From positions 1 through 20,103 of IMG/VR virus record IMGVR_UViG_3300010373_000507: a stretch of DNA of 20,103 nucleotides; one strand, written 5' to 3'. Within the stretch, counting starts at the first letter, position 1. Every line of letters starts with the position of its first letter. The notes beneath the pieces were generated by a model that had not been told where the DNA came from, did not search any database, and worked only from the letters and a program-made list of their open reading frames with translations. Positions 6,535 to 13,885 of the stretch are shown here, one piece after another. A program made the position numbers and the translations under genes. The DNA comes from a virus.

Positions 6535-6720
6535 ATGTTCCGCTCAAGTCTAATCCCGTTGGGGGTTGCTGTCATCATCGCATATTGTGGTCTGGCGATG
6601 ATTAAGATGGCACTGTTGTTTGGTGGCACGTTGGGAGAATTTTCCTGCGGTGTGCTGCTGATCCTTGTCAGCGCATGGATGGCGTTTGCAATTCTCTTTC
6701 GACGCCGTGTGCTGCGATGA
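6535..6720 (+). CDS. Small membrane protein with two transmembrane segments (61 aa)
   Basis: GGGAGG stands 7 bases before the ATG. Residues 6-30 and 36-55 are hydrophobic and likely cross the inner membrane twice, ending in a basic tail (RRRVLR) that should stay in the cytoplasm. Its stop overlaps the virB6 start (ATGA), so it is probably made together with VirB6. The family is not recognised. It could be a small accessory subunit of the secretion channel. A holin is less likely, because no lysis gene lies nearby. Confidence 0.65.
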   Translation: MFRSSLIPLGVAVIIAYCGLAMIKMALLFGGTLGEFSCGVLLILVSAWMAFAILFRRRVLR

Positions 6721-7736
6721 ATGGTTGGACATTCTTTTCATGGATATTCCAACAGATCATCCCTCCGGTCATATCGTCCGTCCAGGCGATCATTTCTGCG
6801 CTTTCTGCGTATGTGGCACCTGTGCTGTTGGTTGCGATCGGTGCTTATCTTGCTGGTCGGCTTATTATGTTAGCCTATTCTCCAACCCAAGAGCCAATCG
6901 GCGTGTTTATGAAAACGCTGATGAAGTGCGCTATCGCATATTGGATCGTGGCATCTGCGGCAACCTACAATCAGTATCTCGGAACGCTGCTGCTAACCAC
7001 GCTCCCGACTGAGATCACGCGCGTTGTCTCAGGTGCTAGTGGCGGAAATCTGACAACTCTTCAAGGTCAGGTGTTCGATGACATTTGGGGCAAGGCGTGG
7101 TCTGCCGGGCTGGCAGTTTATCGCAACATTCCGTCCTACTCGTTCAAGGGTCTGGCGCTGGGTATGTTCATCGCCATGGTCTACTGGCCTGTTGCGCTGA
7201 TCTGCATATCCATTGGCTTCATGGTGTTTGTCGTCGCACAATTCGCGCTCGCGCTCTTGGTCGCGGTCGGCATCCTGTTCGCTGCCTTGTTTCCGTTCAC
7301 GGCATCGCGTGCCTACTTTGATCGCTGGCTTTCTGCCTGCCTGACTATGATCCTGCTGCAAGTGTTCATTGTTGCGGTGCTGACCATCCTCACCGCGGCG
7401 GAAAGCGCGGTCATCGCGCAGCTCGCCATGCACAACGGCACGTTTACCTCGGGCGACGAGATCGCCCAGCTCCAAATCCTGTTCGGTGGGCTACTCCTGT
7501 TCATCGTGGCAGGCATTGCCGCCTATCGCCTGCCAGGGCTTGCAGAGGCCGTGGGCGGGGGCGTGGTGGTGGACGTGGCGGCGTTCGGTGGCGCTGCCTA
7601 TGTGGCAGGCGCATCGGCCGCTGGGCTGCTGTCGGGCGCCGCTATCGGGGCTACCAGCGCTGCCGTATCTTCCGGCTCGCGATCTGTCAGTGCCATTGAG
7701 GGAATGAGCCCAACCGGCCCGTCTCTGTCAGGTTGA
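6717..7736 (+). CDS. virB6: VirB6-like T4SS inner-membrane channel protein
   Basis: VirB6 is the polytopic inner-membrane subunit of T4SS that lies in the substrate path. This 339-aa protein has at least five hydrophobic stretches (around residues 28-50, 66-88, 140-190, 202-228 and 248-270) and the family-type segment LFPFTASRAYFDRWLSACL, followed by a Gly/Ala-rich C-terminal tail rich in small residues. I chose ATG 6717 because it overlaps the previous stop (ATGA) and gives the N-terminus MNGWTFFSWIF; an in-frame ATG at 6675 would lie within the previous gene. It closes the visible T4SS cassette; VirB7-10 do not follow, since the next genes are a NusG paralogue and phage structural genes. 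Confidence 0.87.
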   Translation: MNGWTFFSWIFQQIIPPVISSVQAIISALSAYVAPVLLVAIGAYLAGRLIMLAYSPTQEPIGVFMKTLMKCAIAYWIVASAATYNQYLGTLLLTTLPTEITRVVSGASGGNLTTLQGQVFDDIWGKAWSAGLAVYRNIPSYSFKGLALGMFIAMVYWPVALICISIGFMVFVVAQFALALLVAVGILFAALFPFTASRAYFDRWLSACLTMILLQVFIVAVLTILTAAESAVIAQLAMHNGTFTSGDEIAQLQILFGGLLLFIVAGIAAYRLPGLAEAVGGGVVVDVAAFGGAAYVAGASAAGLLSGAAIGATSAAVSSGSRSVSAIEGMSPTGPSLSG

Positions 7737-7799
7737 CACGGTGACGCGCGGGCCAATAGCGTTTGGAAATTGGGCAGCCCCTGCGAGCGGGCGTCGTGT

Positions 7800-7822
7800 A
7801 GCGTTCAGCCGAAGCTTTTTTT
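7800..7822 (+). terminator. Terminator-like hairpin touching the NusG-paralogue start codon
   Basis: AGCGTTC (7800-7806) pairs with GAAGCT (7811-7816), with one bulged G and an AGCC loop, and is followed by a run of seven T (7816-7822). The next base is the A of the ATG of the NusG-like gene. The stem is short, so termination may be partial. It would separate the T4SS cassette from the morphogenesis block, or regulate the NusG paralogue itself. No ribosome-binding site is visible between the hairpin and the ATG. Confidence 0.5.
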
Positions 7823-8371
7823 ATGAGCCCCGACCCGCGATGGTTCGTCGTCAGCACATATCCCCAAGCCGAGTTCCAAGTGTGGGCCGCGCTGGGCAAG
7901 GACTTCCGACGCCATCTGCCGACGATTGTTGCCTACAGGCAGAAAATGCGTCATGGCCGCCCGGTTCTGATGCAGGGGCGCCGATCGTCGGAGCCGGTGA
8001 TTCGTCCATTCTTCCCCGGCTATCTGTTTGTCGAGCTGGATTTGCCGGGGCAGGATTGGGGCTCGATCGGACGCACCCAAGGGGTAAAGCGCCTTTTGAG
8101 CACCCCGGAGCATCGCCCCTTGCCTGTGCCTGTTGGTTTTGTTGAGGCTCTGATGGCGCAGGGCAGGGCAGGCGATGGAGCCATTGATCCAGGAGCCGCA
8201 GCCAAATTCCCGACGCTGGCGCCTGGTCAGAGGGTCCGCGTGACGGTCGGCGGGTCAGACATCGATAGCGTGGTTCACATGGCTGCCGAGGAACGGGTTT
8301 GGGTTCTGCTGCGGTTGTTCGATCGTGAGACAGTGACGGAGGTTCCTCGCGGTTCTGTCAGAGAGGTTTGA
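7823..8371 (+). CDS. NusG/RfaH-like transcription antitermination paralogue
   Basis: Specialised NusG paralogues bind RNA polymerase and stop pausing and termination in particular long operons. The NGN domain covers residues 6-112, with RWFVVSTYPQAE at the front, the hallmark FFPGYLFVELDL (63-74) and the conserved TQGVKRLL (85-92). A KOW-type domain follows at about 131-178 (LAPGQRVRVTVGG). The length of 182 aa is normal. ATG 7823 is the only start that keeps the NGN domain, yet there is no Shine-Dalgarno site and a T7 run touches the ATG. It lies between the T4SS cassette and the morphogenesis genes, so either could be its target operon. No clear ops-like element was found by eye. Confidence 0.88.
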   Translation: MSPDPRWFVVSTYPQAEFQVWAALGKDFRRHLPTIVAYRQKMRHGRPVLMQGRRSSEPVIRPFFPGYLFVELDLPGQDWGSIGRTQGVKRLLSTPEHRPLPVPVGFVEALMAQGRAGDGAIDPGAAAKFPTLAPGQRVRVTVGGSDIDSVVHMAAEERVWVLLRLFDRETVTEVPRGSVREV

Positions 8372-8375
8372 AAGT

Positions 8376-8708
8376 ATGGCTTATCTGACTCAGCTTGCGA
8401 TGTGGACTTTGCTACGTGAAATCCTTCAGGAGATAAAGAAAATGTCCGGCGCACTCGATACCGCTCTTGCGAGCATCAACACGTCCCTCTCTGCCGCGAC
8501 TGACAGCACCACGAAGCTGACCGCCGACGTTCAGGCGCTCATTGCGAAGCAGGCTTCTGGCGGCACTCTCACCGATGTTGAGACGGCGGCACTCGCCACG
8601 CTTCAGAGCAACATGGATGCTCACAAGGCAGCCGTTGACGCGCTCGACTCGGCCGTCAATGCAGCATCCGCACCCGCCGCAGCTCCGGCGACTCCTCCAA
8701 CCGCCTAA
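8376..8708 (+). CDS. Small coiled-coil protein (110 aa, start uncertain)
   Basis: The protein is rich in Ala, Thr, Ser and Leu, with helical heptad-like spacing over about residues 25-95 (ALDTALASINTSLSAATDST) and a disordered Ala/Pro tail. It looks like a small helical phage accessory protein; I do not recognise the family. Two starts are possible: ATG 8376, four bases after the previous stop with a weak GAGG, or ATG 8442 (88 aa), which has a good GGAG about 9-10 bases upstream (ggagataaagaaaatg) and may be the real one. The upstream part would then be a short leader peptide or untranslated. Confidence 0.65.
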   Translation: MAYLTQLAMWTLLREILQEIKKMSGALDTALASINTSLSAATDSTTKLTADVQALIAKQASGGTLTDVETAALATLQSNMDAHKAAVDALDSAVNAASAPAAAPATPPTA

Positions 8709-8927
8709 GTGGCGAAGGATAGTCGCCAATCCATGCTAGATGCGCAGGACGCTTTGCATAAGAGCATCGATGAAAAATGCGGTGCTCTTAATGCGACTGA
8801 GCAGCCAAGCGTTCGGCGTAGTCCGTTTGAGGGATTGGCTGAATACACCGATCTGATACTCGCTGTTGTATCGGTCATTGTGTTTGGAGCGTTCGCTATA
8901 GCAATCCTGTTCTGGCATAGGTTATGA
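8709..8927 (+). CDS. Small tail-anchored membrane protein (72 aa)
   Basis: The GTG start directly follows the previous stop; ATG 8733 is an in-frame alternative with GAAGGA some 14 bases upstream. The N-terminal two-thirds is polar and helical and the C-terminus has one hydrophobic segment (residues 47-69, LILAVVSVIVFGAFAIAILF) ending in WHRL. No family is recognised. One-segment membrane proteins next to the packaging genes can be lysis or assembly factors, but nothing here supports a precise role. Base composition is more AT-rich than the genes before it. Confidence 0.6.
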   Translation: MAKDSRQSMLDAQDALHKSIDEKCGALNATEQPSVRRSPFEGLAEYTDLILAVVSVIVFGAFAIAILFWHRL

Positions 8928-8954
8928 GTTAAATAACTAGTCCATTGACACAGA

Positions 8955-9236
8955 ATGCCCAGACATAGATTTGAGCCCGGTAACAACTTTGGCAAGGGGC
9001 GTCCTCCTGGCTCTCGCAATAAGTTAGCTGAGAAGTTCCTTACTGTGCTCTTTAACGATTTCAATGAGCATGGTAAGGATGCAATACAGCGCGTGCGAGT
9101 TAGCGATCCTTCGACATATGTTCGCACTGTTGCCAGCGTTATTCCAAAAGAGATTACTGGCGAAGATGGGCACCCATTGTTCGATCAGGTGAAGGTTATC
9201 TTTGTCAAGTCAGATCGCAAGAAAGAGGCAGACTAA
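8955..9236 (+). CDS. DUF5681-like protein, candidate small terminase subunit
   Basis: The N-terminal pattern FEPGNNFGKGRPPGSRNKLAEKF (residues 6-28) is the basic Gly/Arg/Pro motif of DUF5681 proteins, which commonly stand directly before large terminase genes. The rest (to residue 93) is a compact helical segment followed by a short acidic/basic tail. Small terminase subunits recognise the packaging site and start cutting of the concatemer. The gene overlaps the large terminase start by 35 bases. At 93 aa it is short for a full small terminase, so it may be a reduced form or only a packaging accessory. The upstream ribosome-binding site is weak. Confidence 0.7.
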   Translation: MPRHRFEPGNNFGKGRPPGSRNKLAEKFLTVLFNDFNEHGKDAIQRVRVSDPSTYVRTVASVIPKEITGEDGHPLFDQVKVIFVKSDRKKEAD

Positions 9237-10509
9237 GCCGGCGCCTGTTGAGGCAGAATTTCCGGAAAAGCTTGCCTGTCTCTTTGAGGATAAACGCTAC
9301 ATCGTTCTGTATGGTGGCCGTGGCGGGGGCAAGAGCCACGGCGTAGCGCGTGCGCTATTGCTACAGGGCATGGAAAAGCCGCTTCGCATCTTGTGCTGTC
9401 GCGAGATGCAGAACTCTATTCGCGATAGCGTGCATCGCCTGTTGTCGGATCAGATAACGTTGATGGGATTGGAGGACTTCTATTCCATCGAGGTCGCAGA
9501 GATCAAAGGCATCAACGGCACGCTGTTTTCGTTCGTTGGCCTGCGACACAACGTAAGCGGCGTACGATCGTTCGAAGGTATCGACGTAGCGTGGTGCGAG
9601 GAAGCGCAGGTTATCTCTAAAGCGTCCTGGGGCGTGCTGATTCCCACGGTTCGCAAGCCGGACTCTCGCATCATCGTTACGTTCAATCCAGAGCTTGACA
9701 CTGATGCCACTTACCAGATGTTTGTCGTTAATCCCCCTCCGGACTCGATTGTTGTCAAGATCAACTATGACGACAATCCGTGGTTTCCTGAAGTGCTTCA
9801 GCGAGAGATGGAGTATCTAAAGGAGACAGACCCGGACGCTTATCTTACAACCTGGCTTGGACACTGCCGACAGACACTCGATGGGGCGATATACGCGCGC
9901 GAAATACGTCGAGCGACAGAGGATGGTCGGATCACGCGAGTTCCGTATGACGCAACCAAGCCGGTTCATTGTTTCTATGACCTCGGATGGGCAGATAATA
10001 CGTCTATATGGTTCGCTCAAATCATTGGTTTTGAGTACCACATCATTGACTACCTTGAGGGTTCTCAACAGCCCCTGACATACTATCTGCAAGAACTGCA
10101 AGCGCGCGGATATGTGTATGGGTTCGATTGGCTGCCGCACGACGGACAGAGCAAGCAGTTGGGCACGGGGCGATCGGTTGAGGAAATGATGCGGGCGGCT
10201 GGCAGACAGGTTCGCATTGTGCCGCGGCTGAGTGTGATGGACGGAATTAATGCGGCGCGGACTGTATTTGCAAATTGTTGGTTCGATGCAGAGAAGTGTG
10301 CGGACGGGCTTCAGTGCTTGCGGCGGTATCGGTACGACGTGGATAGCGAGACAGGGCAGCTTAGCAAGGTACCGCTTCACGATGCAGCATCGCACGGCGC
10401 GGATGCGTTTAGATATCTTTCGCTCGGGCTTCAGGATCGGGGCAAGCCAGCGGTGAAAAAGTTCATTCCCTCTTTCGTTCCCGGCCCGCAGGCATGGATG
10501 AGGCGATAA
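9202..10509 (+). CDS. terL: Terminase large subunit (phage packaging ATPase/nuclease)
   Basis: This motor pumps DNA into the prohead and cuts it at the end. Walker A GGRGGGKS lies at residues 38-45 and Walker B IDVAWCEEA at 127-135, with the coupling-type TFNPE at 160-164. The nuclease domain shows FYDLGWADN (258-266, Asp 260), LPHDG (311-315) and HGADAFRY near residue 408, giving the acidic residues that bind metal. The length of 435 aa fits PBSX/P22-like large terminases. The only start that keeps Walker A is TTG 9202, with AGGTGAAGG about 7 bases before it; it overlaps the preceding gene, so translation is probably coupled. Confidence 0.95.
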   Translation: MSSQIARKRQTKPAPVEAEFPEKLACLFEDKRYIVLYGGRGGGKSHGVARALLLQGMEKPLRILCCREMQNSIRDSVHRLLSDQITLMGLEDFYSIEVAEIKGINGTLFSFVGLRHNVSGVRSFEGIDVAWCEEAQVISKASWGVLIPTVRKPDSRIIVTFNPELDTDATYQMFVVNPPPDSIVVKINYDDNPWFPEVLQREMEYLKETDPDAYLTTWLGHCRQTLDGAIYAREIRRATEDGRITRVPYDATKPVHCFYDLGWADNTSIWFAQIIGFEYHIIDYLEGSQQPLTYYLQELQARGYVYGFDWLPHDGQSKQLGTGRSVEEMMRAAGRQVRIVPRLSVMDGINAARTVFANCWFDAEKCADGLQCLRRYRYDVDSETGQLSKVPLHDAASHGADAFRYLSLGLQDRGKPAVKKFIPSFVPGPQAWMRR

Positions 10510-10658
10510 TGCTTATAGATCGTAGGTGGAGAGTTTTTGAAAGAGAATGGCGCATTAGACTGGACATAGGCAGGCGCTTCTTTGGGATCGTAGTGTGGAC
10601 TGCAAAGAAGCCTCTGCATCTACGTGAGCCTTTGATTAATACGTGGATTGGCAGATAA
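10509..10658 (+). CDS. Small basic protein between terL and portal (49 aa)
   Basis: This short gene fills the gap between the terminase and portal genes exactly: its ATG overlaps the terL stop (TAATG) and its TAA is followed at once by the GTG of the portal gene. The protein is very basic and Trp/Arg-rich (RRWRVFEREWRIRLDIGRRF) with a short hydrophobic stretch near residues 24-31. No family is recognised. The tight packing on both sides is the main evidence that it is translated. Confidence 0.5.
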   Translation: MLIDRRWRVFEREWRIRLDIGRRFFGIVVWTAKKPLHLREPLINTWIGR

Positions 10659-12863
10659 GTGAACCGAGCTGACACGAAAATCGTTGATGAGGCCAAGGAG
10701 CGGTTTACCTATTGCGAAGAATGGGAGACGCAATTCCGCACGAACTACAAAAACGATATGAAGTTTGCGGAGGGCGATTCCTACAATGGCTGGCAGTGGA
10801 CCGCATCCTACGTTAACGATCGCAATAAGGAAGGCGCACCGTCGCTCACCATCAATAAGGTGCGGCAGCACAATCTACAGATCGTGAATGACGCGCGGCA
10901 GAACAAGCCGCAAATCCGCATCCAGCCTGTTGCCGATGGCGCGAGCAAGGAAGCGGCGCTGGTGTTCGAGGGTGTGTGCCGACACATCGAGTATATCAGC
11001 GATGCGCAAACCGCTTACGATACGGCAACTTATCATCAGGTATACGGTGGCATTGGTTATCTTAGGATCGTTACTGAGTATCCTGATACTGAATCGTTCG
11101 ATCAGGAAATCTACATCCGACGAGTTCACGATCCGTTGTCAGTCTACCTTGATCCCGACATTCAGATGTACGATGGTTCCGATGCGCGTTATGCCTTCAT
11201 TTTCAAGAACATGAGGCCGAAGCAGTTCGATGATAAATACCCCAAGTGGAAGGGGCGCGTTGGATATGATGTGCTCGGGGCGGATGATGACTGGTCGAAT
11301 AAAGAGAACGTGAGGGTAGCTGAGTATTTCCGCCGCTCGGATATCAATGATGCGTTGATGGAAATGCCGGCCAACCTGCATCCTGACATGCCTCAAGGCG
11401 GCATGGTAAAGCGTTCAGAGATCACGCCAGAGTGGGCGAGCGCGCTTGACGAAATGAAGGTGCGTTCGCGGCCTATCAAGCAGCCCAAGATCGAATGGTA
11501 TAAGATCGCAGGGGATCAGATCATTGAACGTGGCGTCTGGCCGGGCTCTTATATCCCGATTGCGCGTGTGGTTGGCGAAGAAACTATCATCGATGGAAGA
11601 TTGGATAGGAAGGGACACACGCGGGCGCTAATGGATGCGCAGCGCATGTATAACTACTGGTCCTCGTCGGCCGTTGAGCACGTTGCGTTGCAGACGAAAA
11701 CGCCTTGGGTTGGGCCGATGGAGACATTCGAGGAGTTCGGGCAGTATTATGAGAATGCCAACCTAGAGAATCGGGCGTTTCTGCCGCACAAATCGTATGA
11801 CGATCAGAACCGTAAGCTGGATCAGCCGACCAAGGTAATGCCGCCGGTCATGCCGAATGCCTACATGCAGGGCATGGAGACAGCGGCCAACGAATTGCTG
11901 ATGGCGAGCGGTCAGTATCAGGCAGAGATGGGCGAGCCCGGCAATGAGCGCAGCGGGACCGCGATCAACGCTCGGCAGCGGCAATCGGACAATGCGACCT
12001 ATCACTATGTGGACCATCTTTCGCAGTCCATTCGCTATCTTGGGCGTCAACTGATTGATCTAATCCCGCATATCTATGATACGCCGCGCGTCCTACGCAT
12101 TCTGGGCGAGGATGGCACGGAAAAGCACGTCAAACTCGATCCGAATGCCAAGAAGGCGATTGACGGCGATTTAGACCATCCTACTGACGCGGATGTGGGG
12201 GCGATCTTCAATCCGAACATCGGCAAGTATGATGTTGTTGCCGACATTGGCCCGGCTTATGCGACCAAGCGGCAGGAAGCGTTTAGTGGCTATCTGCAAA
12301 TCATGCAGCGTTCGCCGGATTTGATGGCAAAGGCGGGTGACATTTTCTTCTCGCAATCGGATATGCCGGGCGCGGAGGCGCTGGCTGATCGGTTGCAGAA
12401 GTTCCTACCGCCGCAGATTCTTGACGAGAAAGGGCCTGATCCGCAGGTGTTGCAGCTACAGCAGCAGATGCAAACGATGCACCAGGCTGCGACACAGACC
12501 CTTCAGCAAGCGGGGCAACAGGTCAAAGACTTGCAGCAACAGCTTGCCGACAAGCAGCACGAGTCAGACCGCAAGGATGCCGAGGTTAAGCTGAAGATGG
12601 CGCAGATGCACTTCGATCAGGTGCAAGCGACGACGACGGCGCGTTTTAATCAGCAGCTAGAGGAATACAAGGCGCAGACGGCGCGCATGGCCGCTGCCGC
12701 TGCCGCTGATCCGGCGATGATGAAGGTGTTGCTACGCGAGTTGGGTTCGCATGTGGTGCAAATGCCTATCGTGCCGTTAATGAAGGAACACGCTGTCAGC
12801 GATCAGGAGATGCAGCCGGAACCGGAGACGACGACGACGAATGGAAAGGGGCAGGCGGCTTAG
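10659..12863 (+). CDS. P22-like portal protein
   Basis: The portal is a twelve-subunit ring at one head vertex through which DNA enters and leaves. The 734-aa length is close to P22 gp1 (725 aa). Visible family features are the N-terminal helix with YNGWQWTASYVNDRN (residues 43-57) and ITINKV-like SLTINKVRQHN, the VYGGIGYLRIV segment near 129-139, the VHDPLSVYLDPDIQ segment near 156-169, and the region around GEPGNERSGTAINARQRQSD. The last 130 residues form a Gln-rich coiled coil, like the barrel helix of P22 portals. The start is GTG 10659, immediately after the preceding stop. It is followed by several small genes before the scaffold gene. Confidence 0.93.
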   Translation: MNRADTKIVDEAKERFTYCEEWETQFRTNYKNDMKFAEGDSYNGWQWTASYVNDRNKEGAPSLTINKVRQHNLQIVNDARQNKPQIRIQPVADGASKEAALVFEGVCRHIEYISDAQTAYDTATYHQVYGGIGYLRIVTEYPDTESFDQEIYIRRVHDPLSVYLDPDIQMYDGSDARYAFIFKNMRPKQFDDKYPKWKGRVGYDVLGADDDWSNKENVRVAEYFRRSDINDALMEMPANLHPDMPQGGMVKRSEITPEWASALDEMKVRSRPIKQPKIEWYKIAGDQIIERGVWPGSYIPIARVVGEETIIDGRLDRKGHTRALMDAQRMYNYWSSSAVEHVALQTKTPWVGPMETFEEFGQYYENANLENRAFLPHKSYDDQNRKLDQPTKVMPPVMPNAYMQGMETAANELLMASGQYQAEMGEPGNERSGTAINARQRQSDNATYHYVDHLSQSIRYLGRQLIDLIPHIYDTPRVLRILGEDGTEKHVKLDPNAKKAIDGDLDHPTDADVGAIFNPNIGKYDVVADIGPAYATKRQEAFSGYLQIMQRSPDLMAKAGDIFFSQSDMPGAEALADRLQKFLPPQILDEKGPDPQVLQLQQQMQTMHQAATQTLQQAGQQVKDLQQQLADKQHESDRKDAEVKLKMAQMHFDQVQATTTARFNQQLEEYKAQTARMAAAAAADPAMMKVLLRELGSHVVQMPIVPLMKEHAVSDQEMQPEPETTTTNGKGQAA

Positions 12864-12877
12864 GAAGGATGATTAAT

Positions 12878-13204
12878 ATGCAAGCAAATCAGGTAAATTA
12901 CGCATCTTCTCTTAATTCTGCTTCATCAATCCAGCCATCTCGCTCACAAACAGATGGCGTTCTAACCGAAGTGCGTTGTCAGATTGATGGTGCTTCCGAA
13001 AACATTGCGAATATGGCATTTAGAGTGGAGCAGCTTGGTGAACGGTTATTCGGTGCTATTCCAGCTTCTGATGATGAGAAGACTCCTGGCGTGCCTCATC
13101 CGGTTTCTGGGCATGTTGATGCTATTCAGCATGGGCTTATGTCCCTTAAGAATCAGCTTTCGCGTCTTGAGTCTGCGTTGTCCCGTGTCGAGAAGATTGG
13201 ATGA
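12878..13204 (+). CDS. Hypothetical coiled-coil protein (108 aa)
   Basis: I chose ATG 12878 because GGAAGG (12863-12868) lies 9 bases upstream; the in-frame ATG 12869 is directly against that site and too close. The protein has a Ser/Asn/Gln-rich N-terminus and two helical segments with heptad spacing (around residues 30-58 and 80-107, ending ALSRVEKIG). Family unknown. It is more AT-rich than the portal gene. The stop overlaps the next start (ATGA). A small head accessory role is suggested only by position. Confidence 0.6.
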   Translation: MQANQVNYASSLNSASSIQPSRSQTDGVLTEVRCQIDGASENIANMAFRVEQLGERLFGAIPASDDEKTPGVPHPVSGHVDAIQHGLMSLKNQLSRLESALSRVEKIG

Positions 13205-13461
13205 GGGTGCGTGAAGGGTTGGGTATTGCGATGTTCGTAGCAGGACACGACTTTGCCAGTTTGCGGCCGGGAGAACACTGCCAAGGCAGCGATTGCAAGG
13301 GCGTGAGTTCGTTGGTTGATCTCACGTCGTTGGCTGATGTGGTGCAGGATGGTGACAGTTTCGTGGCGCATACCGGCGTTCTGAATGAGCGCGAGATCGG
13401 TGAGATTAAGAATGCGCGGGACGAAATGCGAAAGGTCATTGAGATGGCATGGGGGGCGTAA
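13201..13461 (+). CDS. Hypothetical protein (86 aa)
   Basis: The gene is coupled to both neighbours: ATGA at the start and TAATG at the stop. The protein is soluble with an alpha/beta look, carries two Cys (residues 27 and 32 in EHCQGSDCKG), and a helical C-terminus (EIGEIKNARDEMRKVIEMAW). I do not recognise the family. Similar small genes of unknown role often lie between portal and scaffold in phage late operons. Confidence 0.6.
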   Translation: MRVREGLGIAMFVAGHDFASLRPGEHCQGSDCKGVSSLVDLTSLADVVQDGDSFVAHTGVLNEREIGEIKNARDEMRKVIEMAWGA

Positions 13462-13670
13462 TGTTATTTGATTCTATGTTAGATGCGCGTGCATGGGCTT
13501 TTGAAAGACTGCTGCAGAACAGGTTTAGGAATCAGTCCGATTATCAGAATATGGGTATGGGAGGATTGCGACAGTCAACTCCCATTTCATTTGTGATGAC
13601 TGATGCAGAAGTTGTGGCTCAGTGGCTGTGGAATGGCCCTGACAAGCCGTGCGAGAAATGCGGCAAGTGA
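13461..13670 (+). CDS. Hypothetical protein with C-terminal CxxC (69 aa)
   Basis: ATG 13461 overlaps the preceding stop (TAATG) and follows a GGGGGGC purine-rich run; ATG 13449 is an in-frame alternative adding four residues. The N-terminal half is helical (MLDARAWAFERLLQNRF), the middle is Gly/Met/Gln-rich and the end is PCEKCGK, which is a single CxxC knuckle and not a full zinc finger. Family not recognised. It is the last gene before the 215-base gap ahead of the scaffold gene. Confidence 0.55.
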   Translation: MLFDSMLDARAWAFERLLQNRFRNQSDYQNMGMGGLRQSTPISFVMTDAEVVAQWLWNGPDKPCEKCGK

Positions 13671-13711
13671 ATTCGAGCGCCGATTTCTGAACGCCAGCTC
13701 AGAAGTCGCGC

Positions 13712-13777
13712 CGGCTCCGGGCTCCTGTGCGGGTGTCTGCTCCTCCCGAGCCGCCTGCATGGTAGAGCCCGGAGCCG
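13712..13777. repeat. 13-bp perfect inverted repeat before the scaffold gene
   Basis: CGGCTCCGGGCTC (13712-13724) is matched by GAGCCCGGAGCCG (13765-13777), with a 40-base spacer that is itself GC-rich. It lies in the 215-base gap 13671-13885, which has no convincing gene. No T-run follows. It could be a folded RNA leader controlling the scaffold and coat genes, a protein-binding site or a remnant of an inserted element. The remaining gap holds only the scaffold ribosome-binding site (GGGAG, 13876-13880). Confidence 0.6.
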
Positions 13778-13885
13778 ACTGGCTGCCTTCTTCCCCAAGG
13801 CGGCGGGAGACTAACGTATTTTGTTGCCTTGCTGGACTCCGATACCGCCGCACGGGTGGTAAACTGTTTGTGTTCGGGAGATTTT

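Noticed and set aside
6535-6720. Two-segment membrane protein as a holin
   Set aside because: There is no endolysin or spanin near it, and it is coupled to virB6 inside the T4SS cassette.
7741-8145. 134-codon frame overlapping the NusG paralogue
   Set aside because: It lies in a different frame over a clear NGN-domain gene and has no recognisable protein features.
8945-8973. TTGACA box as a possible late promoter before the small terminase gene
   Set aside because: No acceptable -10 box lies at 16-18 bases; the best candidate (TAGATT) is at 15 bases and would start RNA inside the coding sequence.
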